A stretch of 64,000 nt of DNA. Origin: Lachnospiraceae bacterium (GTDB taxonomy: Bacteria > Bacillota > Clostridia > Lachnospirales > Lachnospiraceae). The position numbers and the translations under genes were made by a program. The stretch spans positions 106,785 through 170,784 of the forward strand of contig CAJTCV010000011.1 in assembly GCA_910574805.1 (NCBI GenBank), given 5' to 3'. Positions within the stretch are counted from its first letter, which is position 1, and each line of letters opens with the position of its first letter. Below the pieces are notes generated by a model that was not told where the DNA came from, did no database searches, and was given only the letters and a program-made list of their open reading frames with translations. This document shows positions 54,046-63,874 of this stretch, piece by piece.

Positions 54046-55104
54046 CTAATTATCTTTAAAAACCCATCTGCTCTGCACTTGGAAGGAAACAAAAAATAAT
54101 AAGGTGTCTACGAAAACTTTAACTGCAATTTCTGGTATCTTTATATAGAGGAAGAGAACAAAAGTCAGCATGCCGGATATCGTAGCTTGCAGTATACAAA
54201 GAATTATCCATCGGGCCAAAGGAGGAAATCCCCTTTCCCTGTTTTCAAATACCAGATTCTTATTCACCAGATAGGAATAAGCACAGGAAATGATTTTTGC
54301 CAGATAAGTGGACAGCATGACATACATATATATTTTATTTTTGGTCACCGATACAAACAGCCAGAAGAGCAGCAGATCAATGACAGAGGCAGACATGCTT
54401 GATATAAAAGACTTTATGATTAATGAATAAATTCTTATGGAATCTAATAATGGATTAAAATGAGACGTTTTGTTTCCATCAATATAGATTGTGTGTATCG
54501 GGAATGAAACAATTTTAAGACCAGCTTTTTTTGTCTCTAAAAGAACACTGCTCGCATATTCAAAACGTTCTCCCGGAGTCTCCATCAACCTGGAAATAAA
54601 CGCTTTTGGTATTCCTTTTAATCCGGTTTGAGTATCTGTTATATTTAATCCACAGAAAACTTTAAATATAAAACTTGTGACTTTATTGCCGAATCTACTT
54701 CTAAACGGTACATTTTTACTGCTAAAATCACGAGTTCCTATAATGAAATCTTCAGGATGCTTTCGCAGCAATTCGGCACATGCATTTACATCCTCCAAAA
54801 TATGCTGTCCATCACAGTCACATTCTATGATACCAATAATATCATCATTGGAAAGATACTTTCCCAGAAAATAATTAAATCCGCTTTTAAAGGCTCTTCC
54901 CTGTCCCAGATTAATATGATGCTTTACAATCTGGCATCCATATAGTTTCTCCGCCTTGTCAAAATAATCGGAAGTATCTTTTCTACTTCCATCATCCACG
55001 GCAATGATATGCCGATATCCTTCCTGGTATAAGCTGTCCAGAAAATATATAAATTTTTCGTCAGGATTATACACAGGCATTATAATTACAATATCTTCAA
55101 TCAT
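54046..55104 (-). CDS. GT2 glycosyltransferase fused to a GtrA-like membrane domain
   Basis: The 352-residue protein has an N-terminal GT2 domain (IVIIMPVYNPDEKF, AVDDGSRKD, ECDCDGQH, then TDTQTGLKGIPK at about 155) and a C-terminal domain with four membrane segments (about 230-345) of the GtrA type. Such fusions make a polyprenyl-phosphate sugar and help move it across the membrane, feeding GT-C enzymes such as the one at 56064. It is the last gene of cluster 2 in transcription order. Its ATG is five bases past the preceding stop. The sugar is unknown. Confidence 0.9.
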   Translation of the reverse strand: MIEDIVIIMPVYNPDEKFIYFLDSLYQEGYRHIIAVDDGSRKDTSDYFDKAEKLYGCQIVKHHINLGQGRAFKSGFNYFLGKYLSNDDIIGIIECDCDGQHILEDVNACAELLRKHPEDFIIGTRDFSSKNVPFRSRFGNKVTSFIFKVFCGLNITDTQTGLKGIPKAFISRLMETPGERFEYASSVLLETKKAGLKIVSFPIHTIYIDGNKTSHFNPLLDSIRIYSLIIKSFISSMSASVIDLLLFWLFVSVTKNKIYMYVMLSTYLAKIISCAYSYLVNKNLVFENRERGFPPLARWIILCILQATISGMLTFVLFLYIKIPEIAVKVFVDTLLFFVSFQVQSRWVFKDN

Positions 55105-55108
55105 GCTT

Positions 55109-56038
55109 TTACTCGCTTTCTATTACTTTTTCTCTGGAACCAGCATCTATAACGTCACATTCGCGGCAAAAAGGGATTGCAGTTCTTCCATTACGCATTG
55201 CGGTGCGTAATTGCACAAACTTTTGTCCGCCCCATATATCAAAGATGGATGTTGTATTCGCATCGCCCATAAAAGTAGTTTCTTTACAGTCATTACAGCA
55301 CATTCCAACTTTTCCATCGGGGAAAATAATAATATCTGTAAAAAGATAGATACATGGACTGGAGACAGAGTTGTTTTTCCGAGTTTTATTAGGTGCGTTG
55401 CCGGCTCTGGTGGCCAGTATCTCTCCGTCATATCTTCTCTTTATCACGATATTGATATTTTTAAATTCTTCTTTGTGGCGTTTTACATAAAGATATAATT
55501 CCCTGCAGTTTTTCGATAACCAGTATTTTTCGCTGTAATCATTGATCGTCAGATCGGACACATAAGGGGCTATCTCCTGAAGCTTTTTTATATCTAAAAG
55601 GGTTCCGTTGGATATAATGCATATTTTCACATCAGGAAGTTCCCTGTGTATTTTTCTCAAAATATCAGGTAATCGTTTGTCAATGAAAGGCTCATTATTA
55701 ACCTGCGGGAAGAAGGTTCCTTTCCAGTTATGTACTTTTAAGTCCATAATGATTTTATCAATTAATTCATCAGGCATTTTCTTATATGGTCTTGCTTCAT
55801 CGTATATATTTGCTGGACAAAAATGACATTTGCCGTTGCATCTGTTCACTGTTTCCAGCATAATAAATTTAAAATCTGGAATTCTTTCTGATTGGCAAAA
55901 TCGGGTGATATAGTTGTTTATCTTTTTTCTCCGTATTTTTTCAACAGAAGTCAGTATGAATTTAGAGGTATATTGAGAATAGTACCTGCGGAAAAACCAG
56001 ATTCCATAGCCGCCATATGAATTTATTTTAACTGGCAT
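55109..56038 (-). CDS. Radical SAM/SPASM protein in a polysaccharide cluster
   Basis: A 309-residue iron-sulfur enzyme. C67, C71 and C74 form the CxxxCxxC motif (CNGKCHFC) that binds the SAM-cleaving cluster. A C-terminal SPASM-like region has further Cys (SPCIYLF, GKVGMCCNDC, FCREC) for an auxiliary cluster. The start is taken as ATG 56038, nine bases after GGAG; the ATG at 56047 directly abuts that site. SPASM enzymes mostly modify peptides, but some act on sugars or other small substrates. Its place between a GT-C-like protein and a GtrA fusion suggests a role in making or modifying a surface polymer; the substrate is open. Confidence 0.85.
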   Translation of the reverse strand: MPVKINSYGGYGIWFFRRYYSQYTSKFILTSVEKIRRKKINNYITRFCQSERIPDFKFIMLETVNRCNGKCHFCPANIYDEARPYKKMPDELIDKIIMDLKVHNWKGTFFPQVNNEPFIDKRLPDILRKIHRELPDVKICIISNGTLLDIKKLQEIAPYVSDLTINDYSEKYWLSKNCRELYLYVKRHKEEFKNINIVIKRRYDGEILATRAGNAPNKTRKNNSVSSPCIYLFTDIIIFPDGKVGMCCNDCKETTFMGDANTTSIFDIWGGQKFVQLRTAMRNGRTAIPFCRECDVIDAGSREKVIESE

Positions 56039-56063
56039 ATTTTTCATCTCCTTTTAATAAATT

Positions 56064-57974
56064 TTATTCACACAGTTCCAACATTCCGGTTTCCTTGTCG
56101 ATCCGATATACATTGTTTTCTTCTATTTTCGTTGATTCGCTAAACAGTTCGGAAAAAGTATTAATAAAATAATCATCCAGCAAATACAATGCCACATAAT
56201 CATAATTATTCCGTAATGTTTGGCGCCATTCTTCTGCAGTTGCCCCTGAAATAAACCAGTTTGTATTTTCTTTGGCCATCATCCATCCAGAATCTTTATT
56301 GTCAATAACCGCAGGTCTGACTTCAAAACTGATCTCCCAGTAAGCGGCTCCGGAAAACCAGTGCCGTTCGTCCTGGCATATCAAATATACGTAATCTCCT
56401 TCCTCTGCAACACTGCGAATCTTTTCGGACAGTTCCAGATATGGTGCACGATTATCAATACTTTCGCGAACAATATCTCGAAACAGAAGCTTTGCCATAT
56501 CTTCCATAGGAGTACACAGCAGTATGATGCAAAAAGTGATAACAGCTGCAATTTTCTCAGAAAATCTGCAGAATACAGCTTTGAGAGAAATGGATACCGT
56601 CAGTATATACAAAGCAAGATATACTGCATGGGAATATCTTGCATACGATGCCAGACGAAGGGCTTCTTCCTCTGAGAATTTAAAAAGATAAGTTATGCCA
56701 AGACCGATATAAAAGCATATCCATCCAATCAGAGATACTATAGAAGTTATCACAACGGATTTGGCAATCGTATCTGATTTTCGCTTCATGTAATGCCAAA
56801 CCAGAATAAATATCATGAAGAAAAGGACCAGCAAGGAGAAATAACTGATGAAAAGTCCCATATCTCCAATTACAAAATTTGTATTACCTGCAGTTTTTGT
56901 ATTGTTAAAAAGAGCCGTCTTAAAAAGATCAAAAGCTTCTGACCGGTAAGTAGTATCTTTTCCGGAAAGAATATTCCAGATATCGGAAAGATGAACTGTC
57001 CCGGATGGTGTAGAAGACAATCCAAAATGTTTTATGTGCAGATTCCACACGTGATTTGGAATCACGATGGACAGGAAAACCATGCCTGCATAGGTCAGGA
57101 CTCCTTTTTTACATCCAGATTCGGCAAAGCCCTCGATTATATATGCAAAGGCAACCATGACTGACAATAAAACACCAGAGAACTTTGTAAGCGTCAGCAT
57201 TGCACAGATAGACATGATATATAATGTATACCATCTTTCCCGTTTATTGACAGCAAGAACTGCCATTGCCAGTCCAGCTCCCGCCAGTACACCCAAAAAT
57301 GCATCAACATACAGACTGTGATAAAAATTTTTATAAAAAGGGAGTGGGAGTATCAGGAAAATAACAGTAATTATCGTCCTGCTTCCAAGGGATCTGCAGC
57401 CGGTTCTTTTGATTAAAGGCAACAAAAAAGAAAGTGCTGCCACAATATAGGCCAGATAAAGATGCCATTCGCTGAATGCGTCTGTTTTAGTCAGAGTGCA
57501 CAGCCTTTGCAGATAGTATTGAAATAATGCCATTCCAGGGGGATAAGAACCAAATGACAGGTGTGCCTGAGAAGAGGTTCCAAGACTGCCGGTCTGAACC
57601 ATGGCTTTTACTACAGTACCCCAGTGGGAAAATTCATCCCATTCATGAAGCTTCATGCCAAATAAAATATAGTTCAGGCCGGCATAAATGAATAAAAAAG
57701 ACCAGAATCCATAACTGAAAAATGGTTGAAACGCATTAATAAAATCTTTTTTACGAGCAGCGGTTAAAAGTGCAATTATCCATAAAAGTATGGTTGCGCC
57801 AAGAGTAAGCATAAACGCGGTATTTAAATGTCCAAGAAGTGCCCCCCCCAAAAGGAGAAGGACAATTCCAGATAGAGTCAATGGAAGGACATCTTCATAT
57901 TCTCGTTTATAAAATACGGATGCAAATGCACTCCCCGACGATATGGAGAACAGAAAACACAGGCTGGATAACAT
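56064..57974 (-). CDS. GT-C-like polytopic membrane protein
   Basis: The 636-residue protein has about twelve to thirteen membrane segments and a soluble C-terminal domain of about 130 residues. The loop after the fourth segment reads GMKLHEWDEFSHW, an acidic motif placed like the catalytic site of lipid-linked-sugar glycosyltransferases, and SYPPGMALFQY follows. It probably transfers a sugar from the carrier made by the 54046 enzyme, outside the cell. Its start lies 14 bases past the flippase stop. No closer family assignment is possible by eye. Confidence 0.72.
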   Translation of the reverse strand: MLSSLCFLFSISSGSAFASVFYKREYEDVLPLTLSGIVLLLLGGALLGHLNTAFMLTLGATILLWIIALLTAARKKDFINAFQPFFSYGFWSFLFIYAGLNYILFGMKLHEWDEFSHWGTVVKAMVQTGSLGTSSQAHLSFGSYPPGMALFQYYLQRLCTLTKTDAFSEWHLYLAYIVAALSFLLPLIKRTGCRSLGSRTIITVIFLILPLPFYKNFYHSLYVDAFLGVLAGAGLAMAVLAVNKRERWYTLYIMSICAMLTLTKFSGVLLSVMVAFAYIIEGFAESGCKKGVLTYAGMVFLSIVIPNHVWNLHIKHFGLSSTPSGTVHLSDIWNILSGKDTTYRSEAFDLFKTALFNNTKTAGNTNFVIGDMGLFISYFSLLVLFFMIFILVWHYMKRKSDTIAKSVVITSIVSLIGWICFYIGLGITYLFKFSEEEALRLASYARYSHAVYLALYILTVSISLKAVFCRFSEKIAAVITFCIILLCTPMEDMAKLLFRDIVRESIDNRAPYLELSEKIRSVAEEGDYVYLICQDERHWFSGAAYWEISFEVRPAVIDNKDSGWMMAKENTNWFISGATAEEWRQTLRNNYDYVALYLLDDYFINTFSELFSESTKIEENNVYRIDKETGMLELCE

Positions 57975-57988
57975 AATATATAAACTCC

Positions 57989-59461
57989 CTATATAAGTAA
58001 ATTACTTTTACGTACTATTTCTTCAGCTTTTGCCACACAAATCATTACAATTTCGTTTTTCATTAAAAAGATAATTACAAAATATATGATTAAACCTGTG
58101 GCCATACAAAGTATCAGGTTAACATGTTCAATCTGAATAGTGGATCGCAGGATTAAGACACAGATTACCATAACTGCTGATCCAACTAATATCGTACTGA
58201 TATTCTTAAAAGGAATTTTAGCTTTTATATATTGACAGCCAAATCTTATATGTATGACAGCTACAGTAAATTCAGCAATTACAGAGGCTAAAGCTGCACC
58301 TGTTATTCCAATCTTTGGGATAAACAGGGCATTCAGGCAAATATTCACCAGGCATCCAGATACAGTAGCTACCAGTAAATATTTTTCATTATTTGTAGAA
58401 GTTAAAACGACAGATCCTGTAAGGTAAGATATAGTTATAACTACGACCATAATAGAAAGTGTATTGATTACAGTAACAGTTGGTGCAAACCGGCTTCCAA
58501 ACAATGTGAAAACAATTTGTTCAGAAAGTAATAGTAGTCCGACAGTGGCTGGGATTGCAAGTATCAAAACCGTGTCCATTGTTTTCCAAAACAATATTTT
58601 ATATTCTTTTAACTTCCCGTTTTTATAATACTGACTCATTCGAGGGATTATGGATGCACTTATTGCAATTGTAATCGAGTATATGACTCTTATCAGTTTT
58701 ATTCCGTTTGAATAATATCCGACTTCCGCTTCACTGCGAAATATTCCCAGCATGGTAACATCAACCTGATTATATAAGTCTGTTGCAAAGATTGTTGCTA
58801 ATAATATCAGAATAGAATTAATATGCCGCTTGATTTTAAGAGCATCAAATCTAAAACGTACATGCTTTCTTAAATTGATTACATTTAATACATAATTGCT
58901 GGTAGTTGCTAAACTGGTGATTAAAGCGTATATGATATAGTCACTCTGGTCTTTGACAAACAGAAATATTGAAATAATAGAAAACAGTTTTATAATAAAA
59001 CTTCTAATAGTAATATACGCATATTCTTCCTGTCCAGTGTAGAACCAATCAACATTAAATATATTCATATACAGAGTTAACCCTGTACAAAGATATAACC
59101 AAATGTCCGCGTGAAAACGCCCCACCATACTAATAGCTGCAGTATAAAGTATACCGCATATAGCTGAAGAGATAAGATTGAGTAAAAACAATTCACTGAA
59201 TATTTTATTTTTGTTATTAATATTATTTTCTGCTTTTGCAATTTCTCTCATTCCGTATGTACCTATACCTAAAGAGGCAATAACAAGAAAATAAGACATT
59301 ATGTTTTGGGCATAACTTACTTTTCCAAGGTAAACCGGTCCTAATATTCTGGAGAGATATGCCGATGTAAGCAATGGAAATAAAATATTTAATAATTTAT
59401 ATGTAACATTAAAAACTGCATTTTTTGCTATTGATTTTTTCTTTTTTCCTTTATATTCCAT
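57989..59461 (-). CDS. wzx: Polysaccharide flippase (Wzx type), cluster 2
   Basis: A 490-residue MATE/MOP-type protein with about fourteen membrane segments. The N-terminal block FPLLTSAYLSRILGP and the central YNQVDVTMLGIFRSEAEVGYY match the flippase of cluster 1. It should export the lipid-linked repeat unit of the second polymer. ATG 59461 follows GAGGG by eight bases and overlaps the preceding gene by 34 bases, so translation is coupled. Having its own polymerase at 60164 shows cluster 2 is a separate Wzx/Wzy system. Confidence 0.92.
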   Translation of the reverse strand: MEYKGKKKKSIAKNAVFNVTYKLLNILFPLLTSAYLSRILGPVYLGKVSYAQNIMSYFLVIASLGIGTYGMREIAKAENNINNKNKIFSELFLLNLISSAICGILYTAAISMVGRFHADIWLYLCTGLTLYMNIFNVDWFYTGQEEYAYITIRSFIIKLFSIISIFLFVKDQSDYIIYALITSLATTSNYVLNVINLRKHVRFRFDALKIKRHINSILILLATIFATDLYNQVDVTMLGIFRSEAEVGYYSNGIKLIRVIYSITIAISASIIPRMSQYYKNGKLKEYKILFWKTMDTVLILAIPATVGLLLLSEQIVFTLFGSRFAPTVTVINTLSIMVVVITISYLTGSVVLTSTNNEKYLLVATVSGCLVNICLNALFIPKIGITGAALASVIAEFTVAVIHIRFGCQYIKAKIPFKNISTILVGSAVMVICVLILRSTIQIEHVNLILCMATGLIIYFVIIFLMKNEIVMICVAKAEEIVRKSNLLI

Positions 59462-60171
59462 ATCATTGCCCTCGAAAATGTTTTGATTGATTTAAGGAAA
59501 AGCTTTATTTGTCCATCATAATAGACTGTTCCCATGCTGCCTGAAATACCTATAATATTACAAACCACAGGGAACGGATGAAATACACCATTACAAGATG
59601 TTGCAATGTTGTAGAACACATTTTCAATGTAGTATTTCTGCTCGTCATTCACATTTTCATGGGCATGTAGCAAAAAATTTAGGTAGTCTGGTTTTTGTAC
59701 GATATAACATCTTGTATCTATGTATCCAGCATGATAATCTAAGTAACTGTAACGGCTGCTGAGGAAAAAAAGAATAAAGTCAATATTTTTTACATAGAAC
59801 CGTCCTGTCAGTTTCATTAACATTTTGCTTTTGGCCAATAACTGACTATGATTGATTGCATACTCTATGATCTCACCCTCACCATACCCTTTGCCTTTCT
59901 CCTGCGTTTTTGTAGTATTACCCTGAAAGCTGACCCACTCGAATTCTTTTTTGTATTGATGTGCCAGATCCTCCAGTCCATTTTCTTTTTTACTGGAAGA
60001 ATTGTCACAATAGACAATTCTTTTGATTTTCGTTTTGCGGATGAAGAAATCTATTGCGGTAAGAGTTTGTTTTCTCCGTTCTTCAGGGGACTTTATTGCA
60101 AGTTTTTTGATATTTGAAGTTGGATGAATACATCCTGTTAATAAAAGACATAAGTTATTAATATCAATCAT
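59428..60171 (-). CDS. Putative GT-A type glycosyltransferase, family not recognised
   Basis: The 247-residue soluble protein begins INNLCLLLTGCIHPTSN. It has IVYCDNSSSK, GKGYGEGEIIEYAI and KLTGRFYV in order, which resemble the donor-binding strand and the Gly-rich loop of GT-A enzymes that use nucleotide sugars. No clear DxD motif is visible. Its position between a polymerase and a flippase, overlapping both (8 and 34 bases), supports a role in building the repeat unit. I could not assign a known family with certainty. Confidence 0.6.
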   Translation of the reverse strand: MIDINNLCLLLTGCIHPTSNIKKLAIKSPEERRKQTLTAIDFFIRKTKIKRIVYCDNSSSKKENGLEDLAHQYKKEFEWVSFQGNTTKTQEKGKGYGEGEIIEYAINHSQLLAKSKMLMKLTGRFYVKNIDFILFFLSSRYSYLDYHAGYIDTRCYIVQKPDYLNFLLHAHENVNDEQKYYIENVFYNIATSCNGVFHPFPVVCNIIGISGSMGTVYYDGQIKLFLKSIKTFSRAMIWNIKEKRKNQ

Positions 60172-61396
60172 AATATATTTGATTTATTTTAGATCTCTCT
60201 TCTTGTTTTACAGCATAAATTAATATTATTAAACCAACAAATTTATAATGGTTATATGGTACGCCAGAATATAAATTATAAGTGATCGTCATAATGCCTA
60301 TATATTTAATTAAAATAACAGACTTGTTGGCAGATTTCTTTAATATTGTCCTTACCGGATAAAGACATTGAATAAAAAAATAATATATGCCGCCTGATAG
60401 TCCCAAGTCTGTAAAAGCCTGAAGATAGGGTATGTCCAGCTGTTTGTATCCGTAACCATTTCCAAATACAACTGTTGTAAGGCTGGAATTCAGATATTCC
60501 ACCGGAACTGTATTCATTACTGTATTTCTGGCGACTGCAGCGGCATCTACACCTCCGGAAAAATTTCCTAAATAAGTATTTAATCCAATAAGTAATCTTT
60601 GAAAATATTCATTTATTTTTAAAAGAATATCAGGATAAAAAAATATACTAATAATGAAAATGACGACAATACCTGTAGTAGCAATCAAAAAAGAAAGCAT
60701 TTTGGTTGAAGTTGTTCTTTTCCCGTAGCTCAAATAAAACTGATATATAATAATCAGGATTAAGGCAACCAGTAAGCCTCTTCTCGAACAAATCATTAAA
60801 TCATAAAATGCAATGAATGCAAAGAAATATTTTAATGTCTTTTGAAAAATGTTTTTTGTATCGTATGTCAATGCTACACACAAATGCATAAATCCTATAA
60901 CTGACAAAGTAATTCGATCTGCACCGTTTGGTAAAAATGTAAAAGAAATTCCATATAGATTCCTGAAATTATCCGTCAAAATATAAAACAGCAGACATGA
61001 ATACAATGCTGTTATATGCCACATGGCACCAATAAAAAAATTTGTATTAATCCTTTTGGTGTTTGTACTTACACAGATCCACATCAGTATTACATATGCA
61101 GTATATATTAATGCATCATTTCCACCAGTTATAGAGGCTTCATTTATTAGACCATTAAGCATAACATATAGATTATAAATAAGAACTGCCATCATTATTC
61201 GTGACGGCTTTATTATAGAATGATTTAAAAGTACTTCATAGTTAAATAATAAAAGAAGACTAAAAAAAAACATTAAATATGTTAAATTAAAACTGGAATT
61301 GGGAAGAAATTCTTTTGTAATGACAGAAACCTGGGTCCCAATATTAGCTAAAATAATTCCCAACTCAAAATGATTTTCTTTAATAATTTTCCACAT
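60164..61396 (-). CDS. Putative polysaccharide polymerase (Wzy type), cluster 2
   Basis: This 410-residue membrane protein has about ten to eleven hydrophobic segments and one larger external loop (about residues 255-320, with GVDAAAVARNTVMNTVP). The layout fits O-antigen polymerases that link repeat units outside the membrane. As with most Wzy proteins, sequence motifs are weak, so the call rests on topology and context with a flippase nearby. It overlaps the following gene by eight bases and starts 16 bases past the fucosyltransferase stop. Confidence 0.75.
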   Translation of the reverse strand: MWKIIKENHFELGIILANIGTQVSVITKEFLPNSSFNLTYLMFFFSLLLLFNYEVLLNHSIIKPSRIMMAVLIYNLYVMLNGLINEASITGGNDALIYTAYVILMWICVSTNTKRINTNFFIGAMWHITALYSCLLFYILTDNFRNLYGISFTFLPNGADRITLSVIGFMHLCVALTYDTKNIFQKTLKYFFAFIAFYDLMICSRRGLLVALILIIIYQFYLSYGKRTTSTKMLSFLIATTGIVVIFIISIFFYPDILLKINEYFQRLLIGLNTYLGNFSGGVDAAAVARNTVMNTVPVEYLNSSLTTVVFGNGYGYKQLDIPYLQAFTDLGLSGGIYYFFIQCLYPVRTILKKSANKSVILIKYIGIMTITYNLYSGVPYNHYKFVGLIILIYAVKQEERSKINQIYYD

Positions 61397-61412
61397 TAGA
61401 ATCCTATTCTAT

Positions 61413-62438
61413 TTATCTCTTATTTGCAAAGTGTTTGATCCTGTCACGTATTGGAATAAACCTTCTTAAAAAGCAATAATATTTCATACCAATTTTTTGT
61501 TTTCGCTCATATCGTTCTCCCCAGTAAAAGCGATTACGTCGATATGCTTTATTTAAATCCTGATCAAAAATATTTGTTAAGAAATTCTCAAATCTTAGTT
61601 TCTGTCTATCAATATTATTTTCCTGTGCAATTGCATTTGCACTTAACATGTTGTAAAATAATGTATCGTCTGTATCGATTTTCTTGACTTCATCAACAAT
61701 TTTTTGAATTATTTTAATATTTGGATCCTCAGTTAATCCCCATTTATGACAATTAATAAAAGCTGCTTCATTGAATTCCCGATCTATCCATGGATTACCC
61801 CAGTAAATTGGAACGGCATCGGCTGAAAAAGCTCCGATTATTTTCTCGGTCGTATAGCCTGGGGCAGAAGTATTTTCAAATGCAATAACAAACTTATGTG
61901 TTAATTGAAATTCCAGTTTGTTATCTACGGGTCCGCTTAAATTATTTAAATACTTTCCTCCTGAATGAACTGGTTTATATTTTGACAATTCTTCAAAGAT
62001 AAGCTGCCGGCATCCTGCCGCTTTTGCATTAGAATATACAAAACTGCAAAAATCCGTTTTTTCCTTCATTGCTCTTGCTGCTCTTTCATGTTTGTGGACA
62101 GTACGAAAAAGATCATTGGCATAATTATCATTAGAGTAAACCGTAAAATCATCTACTAAGTAAAGTGGAAATCTGATATAGCGATCATCAAAATCCAGAT
62201 AATGGAATCCAATTGCGTAATCACATATATTAAAGTCAGGAGTGAGATTCTCTGCTGTGTAAAAAATTCTAATACAATTATATTTAAGATAATCCATTGA
62301 ATTAACAGAGTAAAATAAATAGTCTGGTTTTTCTGAAAGTTCAACTTCATAATATTTTTTCAGAATATTAATTATAAAATTATTATCCGGATTAAAATTT
62401 CCACTCATTCCGGAAAACCATATTTTTATTTTCTTCAT
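61413..62438 (-). CDS. Family 10 fucosyltransferase (alpha-1,3/4 type)
   Basis: The 341-residue protein shows the GT10 signatures: FYTAENLTPDFNICDYAIGF near residue 60 (in shortened form), then FAIAFENT-like KFVIAFENTSAPGYTTEKI with IYWGNPW after it. This C-terminal block binds GDP-fucose in Helicobacter and eukaryotic alpha-1,3-fucosyltransferases. The product would be a fucosylated surface glycan. No GDP-fucose synthesis genes are in the window. A basic C-terminus (RRNRFYWGERYERKQ onward) may favour membrane contact, as in H. pylori. It is AT-rich like the rest of cluster 2. Confidence 0.88.
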   Translation of the reverse strand: MKKIKIWFSGMSGNFNPDNNFIINILKKYYEVELSEKPDYLFYSVNSMDYLKYNCIRIFYTAENLTPDFNICDYAIGFHYLDFDDRYIRFPLYLVDDFTVYSNDNYANDLFRTVHKHERAARAMKEKTDFCSFVYSNAKAAGCRQLIFEELSKYKPVHSGGKYLNNLSGPVDNKLEFQLTHKFVIAFENTSAPGYTTEKIIGAFSADAVPIYWGNPWIDREFNEAAFINCHKWGLTEDPNIKIIQKIVDEVKKIDTDDTLFYNMLSANAIAQENNIDRQKLRFENFLTNIFDQDLNKAYRRNRFYWGERYERKQKIGMKYYCFLRRFIPIRDRIKHFANKR

Positions 62439-62472
62439 TTATACTCCTGTTTCTAAACTGTTAATTCATATT

Positions 62473-63684
62473 TTATGTTGCATTGTTGATTACATTTTCA
62501 AGATATTTTTCTGCAACAGACGATTCATTATATTGTCTGGCTGTCAAGAATGCCTTTTTCCGCATACTATCCAAATCTGTTCTACTCATATTACGAATAT
62601 ACTGTAATACTTTTATAAGATCGTCAACGTTTCCAGCTTTGCATAAAAAGCCATTTTTTTTGTCTTGAATTATACCGTCGATCCCTTCTCCTTTAGAAGC
62701 AATCGTAATGCAGCCTTGTGACATCGCTTCTAAATAGACCAAACCAAATACTTCATTTTCACTTATCATAATAAAGCAATCTGCTTTTCTCATTTCATCG
62801 ATTACTGATGAGTGAGATAATTTTCCTTTAAAAATTACTTTTTCTAATTTTTTATTCTTTGCTAATTCCATTAATAGTTTTTTGTCACTTCCGTCACCAA
62901 CAATTGTCAGAGAATAACAATTGTCTCTGATGGCTGATACCGCATGTATAATTGTATCTACATGTTTTCTGCTGATAAGCTGGCCGACGAATAAAATACG
63001 ATATATGCTTTTATTCTCAAGCGCAGGTGGTGTATTTACATAGTCATTTGCAATTCCAGATGGACATAAAAAATATTTATTCTGAAAATTTATTGTTTTT
63101 TGAGCTTTGAAATGAATTCCCTGCGATCTAAATCCATAGCAATTGATAGATGGATAATAAACTTTTAACCATTTTGTGAAACCAGGTCTTTGTAAATATT
63201 CTATTCCATGAAAAACAATGCTGGTTATTGCTTTCGGAAACTTCTGTTTTAAATAATATAATTGATAAATCTGAGGATTTTCGGCATGCGCTAATATTAT
63301 ATCTGGAATGAAATTTTCTTTCTCCAGAATATGTTGGATTTTATTTACTTGATGCTTGAGTTGTCTGTTCGGATAAGCTCCCTGTGGAATGACCTTTAAG
63401 ATTGTTGATTTATAAATATGTACTCCGTCTTTTTGGTAAGCTAAATCTTTCCTCTGCGATAAATCCAGACTTATACGATAGCCTAATCGATTAGTAATTT
63501 TATTTATAATCTTTGACGGCATCATATAAAGAGCTTTCAGAAAAATATTGTAGTTGTGAATCACAATAACATGATGTCCCTGTCTGACCCATTCTTTGGC
63601 AAAATTATGAACAACAGGAGTTGTTACTGCGTCTGGACAATCATCAGGTTCTTGATATAAAGTTGTCAAAACAAGTATGTTCAT
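62473..63684 (-). CDS. Family 4 glycosyltransferase, cluster 2
   Basis: A 403-residue GT-B enzyme. The N-terminal half begins ILVLTTLYQEPDDCPDAVTT; the C-terminal half has RILFVGQLISRKHVDTIIHA, then CFIMISENEVFGLVYLEAMS as the donor site. The first step on the cytoplasmic face or a later one cannot be told. The upstream AAGGA is about 13 bases from the ATG, so the start is moderately sure. Its start overlaps the tail of a decayed epimerase frame, which suggests it was joined here by recombination. Confidence 0.9.
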   Translation of the reverse strand: MNILVLTTLYQEPDDCPDAVTTPVVHNFAKEWVRQGHHVIVIHNYNIFLKALYMMPSKIINKITNRLGYRISLDLSQRKDLAYQKDGVHIYKSTILKVIPQGAYPNRQLKHQVNKIQHILEKENFIPDIILAHAENPQIYQLYYLKQKFPKAITSIVFHGIEYLQRPGFTKWLKVYYPSINCYGFRSQGIHFKAQKTINFQNKYFLCPSGIANDYVNTPPALENKSIYRILFVGQLISRKHVDTIIHAVSAIRDNCYSLTIVGDGSDKKLLMELAKNKKLEKVIFKGKLSHSSVIDEMRKADCFIMISENEVFGLVYLEAMSQGCITIASKGEGIDGIIQDKKNGFLCKAGNVDDLIKVLQYIRNMSRTDLDSMRKKAFLTARQYNESSVAEKYLENVINNAT

Positions 63685-63874
63685 TTTGGGAGTATGTCCT
63701 TTTTATATTATTTTTGTGAATTATGTACATAACCATATCCTGAACTCCCTGCTCAAACGGAATCCGAGGCGTATAGCCAATATCTTCAACCAGTGCGCTG
63801 ATATCGGCCTGAATCCCAGATGTTTTTGCAGTATCAGATTTCTCATCAAATTCCGAGAGTTTATACCTGTACAT
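63644..63874 (-). pseudogene. C-terminal remnant of an NAD-dependent sugar epimerase/dehydratase
   Basis: The frame KSDTAKTSGIQADISALVED, then IGYTPRIPFEQGVQDMVMYI, is the typical end of an extended SDR epimerase. There is no Rossmann fold upstream: in-frame TGA codons lie just before the ATG at 63874. The tail runs about 40 bases into the GT4 gene. It is a fragment left by recombination. Confidence 0.7.
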
